Of a DNA stretch of 64,000 nt, positions 37,773 through 47,547 are shown piece by piece. The notes under the pieces were generated by a model, which saw only the letters and a list, made by a program, of their open reading frames with translations, did not search any database and had not been told where the DNA came from. Source of the DNA: Paraburkholderia sp. CNPSo 3272. Lineage in GTDB: Bacteria > Pseudomonadota > Gammaproteobacteria > Burkholderiales > Burkholderiaceae. The position numbers and the translations under genes were made by a program. Each line of letters starts with the position of its first letter. Position 1 is the stretch's first letter. The stretch spans positions 1 through 64,000 of the forward strand of contig NZ_JAMBPQ010000011.1 in NCBI RefSeq assembly GCF_024206495.1, in the 5' to 3' direction.

Positions 37773-39086
37773 ATGACAACCAACAACCCCGCCCCGCGTA
37801 GCCGCATAGTCGTGCTTAACCGCTGGTCTGACGGCTTTGCAGCTTACCATCGCTACATCGATCATGCGGCGAATAACGTCGCTTATATCTGCACGCCGAA
37901 CGGCGCGGCTGCGCTCGACACCTCTCAAACCGCGCACGTCGAAGAGCTATCCGACATCCTCGATGAAGACGCGCTGCATAAGGCGATGACCTCCTGTCAA
38001 GCGGCGCTCGGCGGCATCGACAGGCTGATCGCATTGTCCGAATTCGACCTTCTGAAGGCCGCGCGACTGCGCAATTCGTTCAATATACCTGGCGACCTTC
38101 ACGATACCGTCGTCCGCTTTCGTGACAAGGCCATTATGAAGCATACCGTTGCTGCCGCGGGCCTGCGTGTGCCACGCGTTGCAGCGTTGGAAGATGTGGC
38201 CTTTGCGAAAGCAAATTCGTCCCCTGTAATGCGCTTCCCGATCATTGTAAAGCCACGTACCGCAGCCGCAAGCCTAGACGTACGGCTCATCGACACCCGT
38301 ACGCGCTTGGATATGTTGTGGCCGACACTACCGCTGGTTGAGTATGAGTGCGAGGAGTACATCGAAGGGCCCGTCTATCACGTTGACGGTTTCGTGCGAG
38401 ACAACACATGGGTAATTGCGCGCGCGTCCCGCTACATCAACACCCGTCTTCAGTTTGCACAAGGAAAACCCCTAGGCTCGGTGATGCTCGACCCGGGGCC
38501 GCTCAATGATGCTGTGCTTGAATTTGCGACGGCATGCCTGAAAGCGCTCGCCTTGAGTAATGGACCGTTTCATCTCGAGATAATCGGAGCTTGCGACGGA
38601 TTCTATTTTCTGGAAGTCGGTGCCCGTGTCGGCAGCGGGGAAATCCCCTTTCTTTTCCATGAATTGTACGGCGTCGACCTCTTCGACCTCTGGGTCACCC
38701 ACCAATCAGGTGACGAGGCGCGGTTCGCCGCACGGGCGCAGGCGGCGTCAGTCGCGTCAACCTCGCCCACACGCGGTGGATTCTTGATGCTGCCAGAGCC
38801 CGTCGGCAAGATATTCGTCGACGCACAATTGCCGAACGCTATCCCGGGGCTTTACGAAGCTATCTTCCCGGTGAGACGTCACTTATTCAACGGTTCCCGC
38901 CGCTCTAGCAACATCCTCGCACGCTTCCGCTATCGCGGCGCATCGGAGGAAGAAATCGACAGGGCAATTCGCGCGACGTTGCGCGATTTCCGATACACGC
39001 TGGCCGAAAGCGTGGGCTCGCCGAATAGCAGTACACATGACATCACCCTAAGAGACGGTTTCAAAAGAGTTCATAGGGGCTGTTAA
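37773..39086 (+). CDS. ATP-grasp ligase, C-terminus replaced by IS sequence
   Basis: The 437-residue protein contains FPIIVKPRTAAASLDVRLI, YECEEYIEGPVYHVDGFV, GPFHLEIIGACDGFYFLEVGAR and GSGEIPFLF, so both metal-binding glutamates (HLEI, LEVGAR) are present, unlike in the preceding gene. ATP-grasp enzymes of this type join carboxylates to amines, for example amino acids into dipeptides. The last ten residues (RDGFKRVHRGC and stop) are encoded by the tip of the IS5 element at 39052. Rejoining the flanks gives [10 protein letters not shown] and a stop. The start at 37773 (MTTNNPAP) is chosen over a TTG three codons earlier. Confidence 0.82.
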   Translation: MTTNNPAPRSRIVVLNRWSDGFAAYHRYIDHAANNVAYICTPNGAAALDTSQTAHVEELSDILDEDALHKAMTSCQAALGGIDRLIALSEFDLLKAARLRNSFNIPGDLHDTVVRFRDKAIMKHTVAAAGLRVPRVAALEDVAFAKANSSPVMRFPIIVKPRTAAASLDVRLIDTRTRLDMLWPTLPLVEYECEEYIEGPVYHVDGFVRDNTWVIARASRYINTRLQFAQGKPLGSVMLDPGPLNDAVLEFATACLKALALSNGPFHLEIIGACDGFYFLEVGARVGSGEIPFLFHELYGVDLFDLWVTHQSGDEARFAARAQAASVASTSPTRGGFLMLPEPVGKIFVDAQLPNAIPGLYEAIFPVRRHLFNGSRRSSNILARFRYRGASEEEIDRAIRATLRDFRYTLAESVGSPNSSTHDITLRDGFKRVHRGC

Positions 39087-39917
39087 CTCGTAAAGTAACC
39101 CGTTGACCTCGATCGTCGTATCAACAGGATCGAGGAGATGGGCAAACCAATCATCGACGACGAACTGTGGGCACTGATCGAGCCACTGCTACCACCAGCG
39201 AAGCCACGGCGCTTCAAGCATCCGGGCCCGCAAACCGGTACCGGATCGGGCTGTGCTGACCGGCATCTTGTTCGTGCTGAAGACCGGTATCCGCTTGCGA
39301 GATTTGCCAGCCGAGATGGGGGGCGGCTCCGGCGTCAGTTGTTGGCGCAGGCTACGCATCCTGGCGAAGTTGAGGGCGGTCGACAAGATCGATTTCTCGC
39401 GCGTGGTCGTCGACTCGTCGTCGATTCGCGCAGTTGGGGCCGGCGAAAACTGGCCCGAATCCCACTGATCGAGCGCGATCAGGATCCAAGCACCACCTCG
39501 CCACCGACGCCCACGGAACACCGATCGCGGCAATCCTGACTAGCGCCAATCGTAACGACGCCACCCAACTTGTTCCGCTGATTGAGGCCATCGTACCGAT
39601 TAGCGGCGTGCGTGGGAGGCCTTTGAGCCGTCCCGGCCGCGCCTACGCTGACCGGGGTTATGACCACGACAAATACCGACGCATTCTTCACGGGCGCAGC
39701 ATTCCCACCAGCATCGCGCGACGCGGCCTCCCCCACGGCAGTGGCCGTGGAAAGATCCGTCGTCGAACGTACACATGCCTGGTTGCACAACTTCCACCGT
39801 CTACGTATTTGCTTCGAACGTCGCGCCGACATTCATGAAACGTTTCTCAAACTCGGCTGTTGCCTGATCTGCTGGAACATCCTTCAGCGGGCTCAACAGT
39901 CTTTATGAAACCGCCTC
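39052..39917 (+). mobile_element. IS5-family element, decayed, with TAA target duplication
   Basis: The tips are GAGACGGTTTCAAAAGAG at the left and, on the minus strand, GAGGCGGTTTCATAAAGAC at the right. TAA flanks both sides (39049-39051 and 39918-39920), a three-base duplication. The insertion fell where the 3' ends of the ATP-grasp gene and nodD met. nodD keeps its stop codon; the ATP-grasp gene lost its last ten codons. Confidence 0.85.
39138..39908 (+). pseudogene. IS5-family transposase with several frameshifts
   Basis: Pieces of one transposase appear in different frames: MGKPIIDDELWALIEPLLPP, then LTGILFVLKTGIRLRDLPAE and VVDSSSIRAVGAGENW, TGPNPTDRARSGSKHH, GRAYADRGYDHDKYRRILH and finally RLRICFERRADIHETFLKL. 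At least three or four indels are required to connect them. It is not functional. Confidence 0.85.
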
Positions 39918-40825
39918 TAAACAAGACTTTGCGCCTCCTCCAGCAATAGCTCGCGCATCCAGATACTTGCAGGATCACCGCTATGCAGCGCAGGCCATTG
40001 GATAGCCTCAGTAAAAGTGGATAGCGGGAGCGGTACTTCGGCGATCCGCAGAGGAGAGGCCTCCCCGAGATGCCTGGCAAGCCTTAATGGGATCGTCGCA
40101 ATGCGACGGGTACCCGATAGCACCGCCGGAATGAGGTGAAAGGTCGGGACGACGACCTCTTCGCGCCGTTTGAGACCGAGATCTAGTAGGAAAAACTCTT
40201 CGATCGTAGGCCTGCGTGCCCGCCCGAACCTCACCGTCACGTGTCCCATGGACATATACCGGTCAAGCGGAAGCTGCTCCGACAACTGCTTGTTGGCGGG
40301 ACAGCCTACACACACGAGCTTCTCGTCGAAGAGCGGCGCTTTCGGGTGAGTATCCGGCAGGAATAGATCGGGCAGAATCAAAAAATCGGCGTCGCCACGC
40401 CGCAGCAAATCCCCAGGCTCGTCGTCTGGGAAAATCAATTCGAAACTGACCGCGGGAGCCTCGCGTGCAACGCGCTTAATGACCTTCTGGAAATAGACGA
40501 GCGTCATGAAATCAGAGAGGCAGACCCTGAACCGGCGATCCGACTTGGCCGGCTGGAAAACGTCGCGCGAGATGATGGAAAGCTGGATATGCGATAGAGC
40601 CTCCCGCACCGGTCCGGCAAGCTCTATCGCTCGTGACGTGGGCACAAACTCTCGGCCTCTCATCACGAAGAGGTCGTCGCGAAAATAGTCTCGTAACCGC
40701 GACACCGCAGCGCTCATGGCAGGTTGACTCAAATTGATATCGCGTGCAGCAAGCGTGACGTTACGCTTCGCCATCAATGCGTCCAACGCGACGAGAAGAT
40801 TCAGATCGAGGCCTTTGAAGCGCAT
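39917..40825 (-). CDS. nodD: NodD, LysR-type nodulation regulator
   Basis: NodD (302 residues) senses plant flavonoids and activates nod-box promoters. It begins [20 protein letters not shown] with the helix-turn-helix [24 protein letters not shown] segment typical of NodD, and an effector domain with [15 protein letters not shown]. It is transcribed away from nodB, and the nod box begins nine bases upstream of its ATG, so it may also control itself. Its stop codon TAG uses the last base of the neighbouring IS; the pre-insertion sequence would also give TAG, so the protein is unchanged. It is the only NodD in the window. Confidence 0.95.
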   Translation of the reverse strand: MRFKGLDLNLLVALDALMAKRNVTLAARDINLSQPAMSAAVSRLRDYFRDDLFVMRGREFVPTSRAIELAGPVREALSHIQLSIISRDVFQPAKSDRRFRVCLSDFMTLVYFQKVIKRVAREAPAVSFELIFPDDEPGDLLRRGDADFLILPDLFLPDTHPKAPLFDEKLVCVGCPANKQLSEQLPLDRYMSMGHVTVRFGRARRPTIEEFFLLDLGLKRREEVVVPTFHLIPAVLSGTRRIATIPLRLARHLGEASPLRIAEVPLPLSTFTEAIQWPALHSGDPASIWMRELLLEEAQSLV

Positions 40826-40833
40826 TTTTAATA

Positions 40834-40880
40834 ATCCGCGTTATGGATGAAGCACATCGACAGAATCGATTGTACAAATT
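40834..40880 (+). promoter_or_regulatory. Nod box upstream of nodB
   Basis: The 47 bases align end to end with the nod-box consensus: ATCC at the start, TGGATG, ATC six bases later, and AATCGATTGTACAAAT. The AT-N10-GAT half-sites are recognisable. It lies between divergent nodD and nodB, about 190 bases before the nodB ATG, and should drive nodBCIJHASU in response to NodD. Confidence 0.9.
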
Positions 40881-41070
40881 AACTGAGGTACCGCAAAGTT
40901 ACGGCAATTCAGCTTGACATGCAAGTCATTGATATGAGTATTCCTGTCGTTGTACTGAACAACTCTCGACATCCACTCCCAGATATTGAGCTACTACGCG
41001 GCATTTCGCGATTGCGACTGTGGCTGGTTCCAAGGCAGACGGCGACTCATCCAAAGATAAGTGGAAGACC

Positions 41071-41736
41071 ATGAGAAGACTGAGCGATTGTGAAATGCTG
41101 CAATCTATTGCGGAAGTGCCAAACGAGCGCGAACGTAACGGTTTGCGTAAGGTTTACCTTACCTTTGACGACGGACCACACCCGATATGGACCCCGAAAA
41201 TACTAGATCTGCTGGCGCGGCAACGGGTACCGGCAACCTTCTGTGTACTCGGTGCCTACGCGGCTGAGTATCCGGAACTGATCCGGCGCATGGTCTCGGA
41301 AGGCCACGATGTCGCGAATCACAGCCTCTCCCATCGGGATTTGTCGAAATGTGAGCCAGGTCAAATACGGCACGAGATAGCAGAAGCGAACGCGCTTATC
41401 CAGCGTGCTTGCCCAGCGGCAGCGGTGCGATATATGCGCGCGCCGTATGGCAAATGGACGAACGACGTTATCTCCGAATCCATGAAAGCGGGATTAATGT
41501 CACTCCACTGGTCGGTAGATCCACGAGATTGGTCCCGTCCGGGTGCCGAGGCGATTGTCGATTCTGTACTGACATCCGTTCTGCCCGGCTCGATAGTACT
41601 GCTGCACGACGGGGCTCCTCCCGAAGAGTGCGACTTGCATCATCGCGATGCTTCGCGCGTGCAGACTGTCATAGCACTATCGCGCCTGATTCTAGGATTG
41701 AAGGAAAGGGGCTTCGTCATCAGTTCACTTCCGTAA
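41071..41736 (+). CDS. nodB: Nod factor chitooligosaccharide deacetylase
   Basis: NodB removes the acetyl group from the non-reducing end of the chitooligosaccharide. Polysaccharide-deacetylase motifs are all visible: YLTFDDGPHP (catalytic Asp pair), NHSLSHRDL (two metal histidines), RAPYGKW, and LLHDGAPP. The length of 221 residues is typical with the ATG at 41071; a GTG at 41020 would add an unusual 17-residue leader. It is the first gene of the nod operon. Confidence 0.96.
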   Translation: MRRLSDCEMLQSIAEVPNERERNGLRKVYLTFDDGPHPIWTPKILDLLARQRVPATFCVLGAYAAEYPELIRRMVSEGHDVANHSLSHRDLSKCEPGQIRHEIAEANALIQRACPAAAVRYMRAPYGKWTNDVISESMKAGLMSLHWSVDPRDWSRPGAEAIVDSVLTSVLPGSIVLLHDGAPPEECDLHHRDASRVQTVIALSRLILGLKERGFVISSLP

Positions 41737-42163
41737 GTTCAATGGAAAATCTCGCTTTACGAGCATCTCTGACCCCAAACTGCTCGACAAGTGGACGATA
41801 TACTCCATTAGAAACGTCTTACCAATAGATAAGTATGCGCGTGGTCTGCGCGCTGACGATCATGGCTAGAACTAAGGAAATACTGACCCCGAAGAAGGCG
41901 TAGGCTGATCTGACTTTCAGCCGACGCCGATGGAAGCGTTTTGTCGACCTCGCTACCATGAGGTACGTTACTGGACATTTTTCTCGCACGCTATAACAGC
42001 GTCTTTCCTGCTCCATGAAGAAACGCCAACTCTACATGCACGAGAATAATTGCCCCTCGAATCGCGCGTGAACCTAGATGGTATTACCGTGCCTGACTCC
42101 CGCGCCATCGCTCCCGGCAGGCCTGTACTGAGAATCCCAACGTCTCCTAGCACACCGACCCCG
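41737..42163. other. Unusually long nodB-nodC spacer
   Basis: The 427 bases contain no convincing gene and no second nod box. nodB and nodC are usually adjacent, so this gap is longer than expected. The frame of nodC is open back to a TTG at 42050, but that extension is not NodC-like. No insertion-sequence tips or target duplications were recognised. Confidence 0.5.
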
Positions 42164-43399
42164 ATGAACATTCCTGCCGCAATCAACACGACATCTGTCC
42201 TATTATACGCGTCACTTTCGGCCATCTATAAAAGCGCGCAGGTTCTTCACACTCTGCCGACTAGCGGCCCACCTGCATGCATCAAGATATCCGACACCGA
42301 GTATTTGCCGGACATCGACATCATCGTCCCGTGCTATAACGAAAACCCAGAAACGCTACGGGCGTGTCTCGACTCGATTGGCGCCCAGGATTACGCGGGC
42401 GCCATCAGGGTTCACGTGGTCGATGATGGATCCGCCAACCGCGATGCGTTGAACGTGGTGTATCGGGAGCACGAGCATGATCCGCGATTCAATGTCCTGC
42501 TTCTTCCACAGAATGTGGGAAAGCGCAAAGCGCAAATCGCCGCGATACGTTCTTCGACCTCAGAGCTCATACTTAACGTAGACTCGGACACCACTCTGGC
42601 GCCGGACGCAGTAAAGAAACTCGTGCTGACAATGAGCGACCCATCGGTCGGTGCAGCCATGGGTCAATTGGTAGCCAGCAATCGCCGCGACACGTGGCTG
42701 ACCCGCCTGATCGATATGGAATACTGGCTTGCGTGCAACGAGGAGCGCGCGGCTCAAGCGCGCTTTGGCGCTGTGATGTGCTGCTGCGGACCGTGTGCAA
42801 TATACCGGCGCACAGCGCTTCTTCTGCTGCTGGACCAGTACGAAACGCAAATGTTCCGGGGCAAGCGCAGCGATTTCGGCGAAGATCGCCATCTGACAAT
42901 TCTCATGCTCGCGGCGGGCTATCGGACGGAGTACGTTCGAGATGCAGTCGCCGCGACCGTGGTTCCAGATAAGCTGCGACCGTACCTGCGCCAGCAATTG
43001 CGCTGGGCGCGCAGCACCTATCGTGACACCCTGCTCGCCCTTCGCCTTTTGCCTCGTCTTGACCGCTACCTAACTCTTGATGTGGTAGCGCAGAACATTG
43101 GCTCTCTGCTGCTCGCCATTTCAATGATCTCCGGCTTTCTGCAGATCGTGCTCACAGCCACAGCTCCTTGGCAGGCAGGCTTCGTTATTGCTTCAATGAC
43201 GATGGTCCGCTGCTCCGTTGCTGCCATTCGCGCCCAAGAGCTTCGATTTCTTGGATTTTCAGTGCACACACTCATCAATCTTTTGCTGCTGCTTCCTGTA
43301 AAGGCATACGCTCTATGTACCTTGGACAACAGTGACTGGCTTTCCCGCAGTTCTGCCGTCAAAGACCGCGGCGAGCACCGTGTTCCCAAGAGCGAGTAA
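42164..43399 (+). CDS. nodC: Nod factor N-acetylglucosaminyltransferase (chitin synthase-like)
   Basis: NodC makes the chitooligosaccharide backbone at the inner membrane. A hydrophobic N-terminal segment (TTSVLLYASLSAIYKSAQVL) is followed by the GT2 domain: DIIVPCYNENPETL, VDDGSANRD, NVDSDTTLAPDAV (DxD) and LRQQLRWARSTYRD (QxxRW), then C-terminal membrane spans. The ATG at 42164 gives 411 residues and a typical start, but no good ribosome-binding site is visible, so the start is uncertain. Confidence 0.95.
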   Translation: MNIPAAINTTSVLLYASLSAIYKSAQVLHTLPTSGPPACIKISDTEYLPDIDIIVPCYNENPETLRACLDSIGAQDYAGAIRVHVVDDGSANRDALNVVYREHEHDPRFNVLLLPQNVGKRKAQIAAIRSSTSELILNVDSDTTLAPDAVKKLVLTMSDPSVGAAMGQLVASNRRDTWLTRLIDMEYWLACNEERAAQARFGAVMCCCGPCAIYRRTALLLLLDQYETQMFRGKRSDFGEDRHLTILMLAAGYRTEYVRDAVAATVVPDKLRPYLRQQLRWARSTYRDTLLALRLLPRLDRYLTLDVVAQNIGSLLLAISMISGFLQIVLTATAPWQAGFVIASMTMVRCSVAAIRAQELRFLGFSVHTLINLLLLLPVKAYALCTLDNSDWLSRSSAVKDRGEHRVPKSE

Positions 43400-43463
43400 T
43401 GCGTAGCGTCGCGCGCGCCGCGGAATCTTCCTTAAACAGTGGTCTGTATACAGTTCTGGCTCC

Positions 43464-44378
43464 ATGTCTAATGCAACGATCACCTTCTCGAGTGTAAGGA
43501 AATCCTACGGCGGTAAGCTTGCTGTCGATGGATTGTCCTTCCGTGTGGAACCCGGCGAGTGCTTCGGTCTGCTCGGGCCTAATGGTGCCGGCAAAAGCAC
43601 TACCACGCGAATGGTGCTGGGTATGGCGCTGCCTGACGCAGGCGTGATTACCGTCCTCGGAGAACCGGTGCCAGCGCGGGCACGCCTGGCGCGCAGGCGC
43701 ATAGGTGTCGTTCCGCAATTCGACAACCTGGAGCCAGGTTTTAGTGTGAGCGAGAACCTGCAGCTCTTCGGGCGCTACTTTGGGATGAGCACAGGCGAAA
43801 TCGAGGCGGTGGTTCCATCCTTGCTGCAGTTCGCACGCCTCGAGGACAGGGCTCACGCACGCGTCACCGAGTTATCGGGCGGGATGAAGCGCCGCCTAAC
43901 CATTGCACGCGCGCTCATCAACGATCCGCAACTTATTGTCATGGACGAACCGACGACTGGGCTAGATCCGCATGCGCGCCACCTCATCTGGGATCGATTG
44001 CGCTGTTTACTCGCACGCGGCAAAACAATTCTTCTCACTACTCATTTCATGGAAGAGGCAGAGCGATTGTGCGATCGGCTATGTGTAATCGACAGAGGAC
44101 GCACCATTGCTGAGGGGGCACCTGATGCATTAATCCACGAGCAGATTGGAAGTCACGTTCTCGAGATATATGGCGGCAACCCACATGAACTCAAAACGCT
44201 GCTGATGCCGTTTGCGCAGCGTACAGAGGTAAGCGGTGATGCACTGTTCTGCTACACGGCCGATCCACAACAGGTGTGCACGCAACTGCGCGAGCGCACA
44301 GGTCTGCGTATTGTGCAACGTCCCGCGAACCTGGAGGACGTTTTTCTTCGGCTGACCGGACGAGAAATGAAGGATTGA
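43464..44378 (+). CDS. nodI: Nod factor export ATPase
   Basis: NodI (304 residues) is the ATPase of the NodIJ ABC exporter for lipochitooligosaccharides. Walker [16 protein letters not shown], the signature [16 protein letters not shown], Walker [14 protein letters not shown] and the switch histidine [10 protein letters not shown] are intact. nodJ follows after three bases. Confidence 0.96.
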   Translation: MSNATITFSSVRKSYGGKLAVDGLSFRVEPGECFGLLGPNGAGKSTTTRMVLGMALPDAGVITVLGEPVPARARLARRRIGVVPQFDNLEPGFSVSENLQLFGRYFGMSTGEIEAVVPSLLQFARLEDRAHARVTELSGGMKRRLTIARALINDPQLIVMDEPTTGLDPHARHLIWDRLRCLLARGKTILLTTHFMEEAERLCDRLCVIDRGRTIAEGAPDALIHEQIGSHVLEIYGGNPHELKTLLMPFAQRTEVSGDALFCYTADPQQVCTQLRERTGLRIVQRPANLEDVFLRLTGREMKD

Positions 44379-44381
44379 ATA

Positions 44382-45170
44382 ATGCGCGAAGAGTTTATGA
44401 TTGCCCTACCCGGCAACGCTTGGAACTGGCGCACTGTATGGCGGCGCAATTATCTGGCGTGGAGAAAAGCGGCACTTATCTCCCTTCTCGGCAACCTGGC
44501 GGACCCGATGATGTACCTGTTTGGTCTCGGCTTCGGCGTCGGAATAATGATAGGTCACATCGACGGCGCTCCTTACATTGCGTTCCTAGCGGCTGGAATG
44601 GTTGCGACAAGCGCCATGACCTCAGCGACTTTTGAAACGATTTACGCTGCCTTCGCTCGCATGCAAGTTCAGCGCATGTGGGAAGCCGTGCTCTGCACCC
44701 AACTGACAATTGGCGATGTTATTCTTGGCGAATTGGCATGGGCCGCTACAAAAGCCCTTCTCGCGGGCTCCGCCGTGATGGTGGTTGCGGCGACGCTCGG
44801 TTACGCGGCGTTTTCGAGCATCGTATCTGTGATCCCTGTCGTTTTTCTCACTGGCCTCGCTTTCGCGAGCGTGGCAATGGTACTCGTCGCAATCGCGCCG
44901 AGTTATGACTATTTCGTTTTCTACCAGACGCTTGTGCTTACGCCCATGTTGTTCCTGAGTGGTGTCGTCTTCCCTGTGCGCCAACTGCCTGCCGCGCTTC
45001 AATACCTTGCACAGTTCCTGCCGCTTGCCCACTCCGTTGAATTGATCCGTCCGGCGATGCTTGCACGTCCGGTCGGCGACATGGGGCTGCATCTTTGCGT
45101 GCTTTGTGTCTACACAATACTGCCGTTCTTCCTGTCTGCGACACTGGTCCGCCGCCGCCTGATGTCTTGA
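44382..45170 (+). CDS. nodJ: Nod factor export permease
   Basis: NodJ (262 residues) is the membrane component of the NodIJ exporter. About six hydrophobic spans fit the ABC-2 permease fold, and [33 protein letters not shown] is the typical first region. [16 protein letters not shown] is the usual late motif. It is coupled to nodI. Confidence 0.95.
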   Translation: MREEFMIALPGNAWNWRTVWRRNYLAWRKAALISLLGNLADPMMYLFGLGFGVGIMIGHIDGAPYIAFLAAGMVATSAMTSATFETIYAAFARMQVQRMWEAVLCTQLTIGDVILGELAWAATKALLAGSAVMVVAATLGYAAFSSIVSVIPVVFLTGLAFASVAMVLVAIAPSYDYFVFYQTLVLTPMLFLSGVVFPVRQLPAALQYLAQFLPLAHSVELIRPAMLARPVGDMGLHLCVLCVYTILPFFLSATLVRRRLMS

Positions 45171-45257
45171 CGCTGACGGCGTTGCGCCTCAGAAGCAGTC
45201 TTGTGATAAGCGTCGGACTGGGGGCTACATCCGAACCACCGCTTTCAACCTAATTAA

Positions 45258-46010
45258 ATGCACGCCATGACCCACTTCATGCCGAAAACTCAGCCATTCG
45301 TGATTCTCGGGATGCCCAGAACCGGCACTCACTATCTGGAAGAACTGCTGAATGCTCATCCGAACGTTTTGAGCAATGGCGAGTTGCTCAACACCCACGA
45401 CACCAATTGGCCTGACACCAACCGGTTTAGGTGCAGCAATCGGGAACTTCTCGAACTTGCCTATCTTCGCTATCCGGTCCAAAAGGGAAAGGCGTACGCC
45501 ACGCATATCGGTTGCAAGATCAATCAGCCGCAATTTCTGGAGCGCCCCGGGTTCTTTGAAGAATTGGCACGGTGGCCATGCCTGAAGGCGATGCTTGTAG
45601 TCCGCAGGAATACGCTGGAATCTCTGCGATCCCTGGTGCAAGCGAGACAAAGTGGTGAATGGCTGAAGTACGGTTCGGACAATGGATCAGCTCCGCCTCC
45701 GCAGGTCGCGTTGACTATTGAATTATGCGAAGCCTACTTCAAAGCTGCAGACGATTTTCATCGTCAAGTCGTCGACTCTTTTGCGCCAGAGAATCTGCTT
45801 TCAATAGACTATGAAAACCTCCTCGATGACCCCGCCCGATGCATGGAAGCGGTGCAGACGTTCCTTGGGACTTCCGTGCATCCCTGCTCTCACAGGACGG
45901 CGCTTCAAAGGCAGGAAGTACGGCCTCTGGAGCAAACCGTACTCAACTTCGACGAGTTGAAAGGTCACTTCAGTCGCGGGCACTATGAGAGATTTTTTGA
46001 AACAGCGTGA
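45258..46010 (+). CDS. nodH: Nod factor sulfotransferase
   Basis: NodH transfers sulfate from PAPS to the reducing-end sugar of the Nod factor, a host-range decoration. The PAPS 5'-phosphosulfate loop is in FVILGMPRTGTHYLEELLNA, followed by HPNVLSNGELLNTHDTNWPD, which is NodH-specific. The 3'-phosphate region lies near LVVRRNTLESLRSL. The start may be ATG 45258 or 45267 (MTHFMPK, more family-like). An APS kinase gene at 49344 should help supply its PAPS donor. Confidence 0.95.
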   Translation: MHAMTHFMPKTQPFVILGMPRTGTHYLEELLNAHPNVLSNGELLNTHDTNWPDTNRFRCSNRELLELAYLRYPVQKGKAYATHIGCKINQPQFLERPGFFEELARWPCLKAMLVVRRNTLESLRSLVQARQSGEWLKYGSDNGSAPPPQVALTIELCEAYFKAADDFHRQVVDSFAPENLLSIDYENLLDDPARCMEAVQTFLGTSVHPCSHRTALQRQEVRPLEQTVLNFDELKGHFSRGHYERFFETA

Positions 46011-46228
46011 GATGGACTTTCTCGTGATCGCATGACCCATGTTCGCCCATGTTCATTTCCATAGAAACAGCACCAAATCTATCCTTCTAACAAGTCTGCT
46101 ATCTAAAGATTCATTTTACGATCTTTGCGTTTCCTACTGGCGCAAAATCCAGAATGCGATGCTTCCGCCTTCTGGGCAATCGCACGCCACGGGTTGCGCG
46201 TAAACGCAACTGAACAAGGTAACTTTCC

Positions 46229-46819
46229 ATGTCCTCAAAGGTGCAGTGGAAACTGTGCTGGGAGAATGAGCTCCAGCTTTCCGATCATCTCGAATTGGCC
46301 CAGTTTTTCCGGATAACGTATGGTCCAACCGGACCGTTCAATGCAAAGCCGTTCGACGGCGGTCGAAGTTGGGCCGGGGCGAGGCCCGAACTCCGCGCCA
46401 TTGCCTACGATTCGCAAGGTGTGGCGGCGCACATGGGTTCGTTGCGCCGCTTCATCAAGGTTGGCGCAACCGACGTGCTGGTGGCGGAACTGGGTCTGTA
46501 TGGAGTGCGGCCAGACCTAGAGGGGCTCGGAATCAGCCAATCCATTCGCGCGATGTATCCTGTATTGCAGGAGCTTCGCGTGCCATTCGCATTCGGCACC
46601 GTCCGCCATGCTTTGAAGAACCACTTCACCAGGTTATGTCGACATGGAATGGGAACGATCATCTCGGGGGTTCGCGTCCGTTCAACGCTTCCCAACGTTC
46701 ACCTCGATTTGCCGGCAACACGTGTTGAAGATGTACTGGCGGTGATTATGCCGATTGATAGGGGTATGAGTGAGTGGCCGCACGGGACTGAAATCGAACG
46801 CAATGGCCCTGAGCTATGA
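46229..46819 (+). CDS. nodA: Nod factor N-acyltransferase
   Basis: NodA (196 residues) adds the fatty acyl chain to the free amine left by NodB. It begins [20 protein letters not shown] and contains [29 protein letters not shown] and [20 protein letters not shown], all characteristic. Length is normal. Here nodA lies after nodH, not before nodB, an order from general knowledge also used by beta-rhizobia. Confidence 0.97.
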   Translation: MSSKVQWKLCWENELQLSDHLELAQFFRITYGPTGPFNAKPFDGGRSWAGARPELRAIAYDSQGVAAHMGSLRRFIKVGATDVLVAELGLYGVRPDLEGLGISQSIRAMYPVLQELRVPFAFGTVRHALKNHFTRLCRHGMGTIISGVRVRSTLPNVHLDLPATRVEDVLAVIMPIDRGMSEWPHGTEIERNGPEL

Positions 46820-46904
46820 CTCGCCTGCATCTGACCGGACATGCGGTCAGCGCCTCGATCTGTCCTGCAACGAGATTTGAACGCACACTCTCAGGTAAGC
46901 TAAA

Positions 46905-47534
46905 TTGAAAAACGTAACGCATTTTGACTTGTTGCGTCGGGAGTTGGACGCGGACGATCCGTGGCAACTGGACAGCAATCCGTTCGAGCATGAGCGTCAT
47001 ATGCACATGCTTCGATTATCGCTCTCTAAAGGTCCCGTTGCCCATGCTCTTGAGGTCGGATGTGCCGGCGGCGCGTTCACAGAGAAATTGGCGCCATACT
47101 GTCAGCGGCTCACCGTGATGGATGTGATGCCGCAAGCGCTTGCGAGGACACGCAAGCGGCTAAATTACCCGCCAAACGTGAACTGGATCGTTGCAGACGT
47201 CCAGCACTTTTCCAGCGCAGAGCGGTTCGAACTGATCGTAGTCGCGGAGGTTTTCTACTATCTCGCCGACATCGCCGAAGTGCGGGATGCTATCCGCAAA
47301 CTGGCATGCGTACTCGCGCCTGACGGCCAGTTGATATTCGGTTCAGCGCGTGACGCCAATTGTCGACGCTGGGGACATATTGCTGGTGCTGAAACGGTGC
47401 TGAAGATGCTAAACGAACGGTTCACCGAGATTGAGCGAGTCGAGTGCGTCGGCCAGTCGTCCGATGAGGATTGCCTGCTCGCACGCTTCCAGAACGCAGT
47501 GCATTTTTCCCATCAATCAGATTTCCCTTGCTAG
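46905..47534 (+). CDS. nodS: Nod factor N-methyltransferase
   Basis: NodS methylates the free amine of the deacetylated backbone. The SAM-binding motif is VAHALEVGCAGGAFTEKLAP, with further methyltransferase segments NWIVADVQHFSSAERFELIVVAEVFYYL. The likely start is TTG at 46905 (KNVTHFDLLRRELDADDPW), since no ATG lies near and the family N-terminus begins there. nodU starts 13 bases after its stop. Confidence 0.93.
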   Translation: MKNVTHFDLLRRELDADDPWQLDSNPFEHERHMHMLRLSLSKGPVAHALEVGCAGGAFTEKLAPYCQRLTVMDVMPQALARTRKRLNYPPNVNWIVADVQHFSSAERFELIVVAEVFYYLADIAEVRDAIRKLACVLAPDGQLIFGSARDANCRRWGHIAGAETVLKMLNERFTEIERVECVGQSSDEDCLLARFQNAVHFSHQSDFPC

Positions 47535-47547
47535 GGTGAAAGATACC

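Noticed and set aside
42050..42163. N-terminal extension of nodC from TTG at 42050
   Set aside because: The extension is proline- and serine-rich and unlike NodC starts; the ATG at 42164 gives the expected hydrophobic N-terminus.
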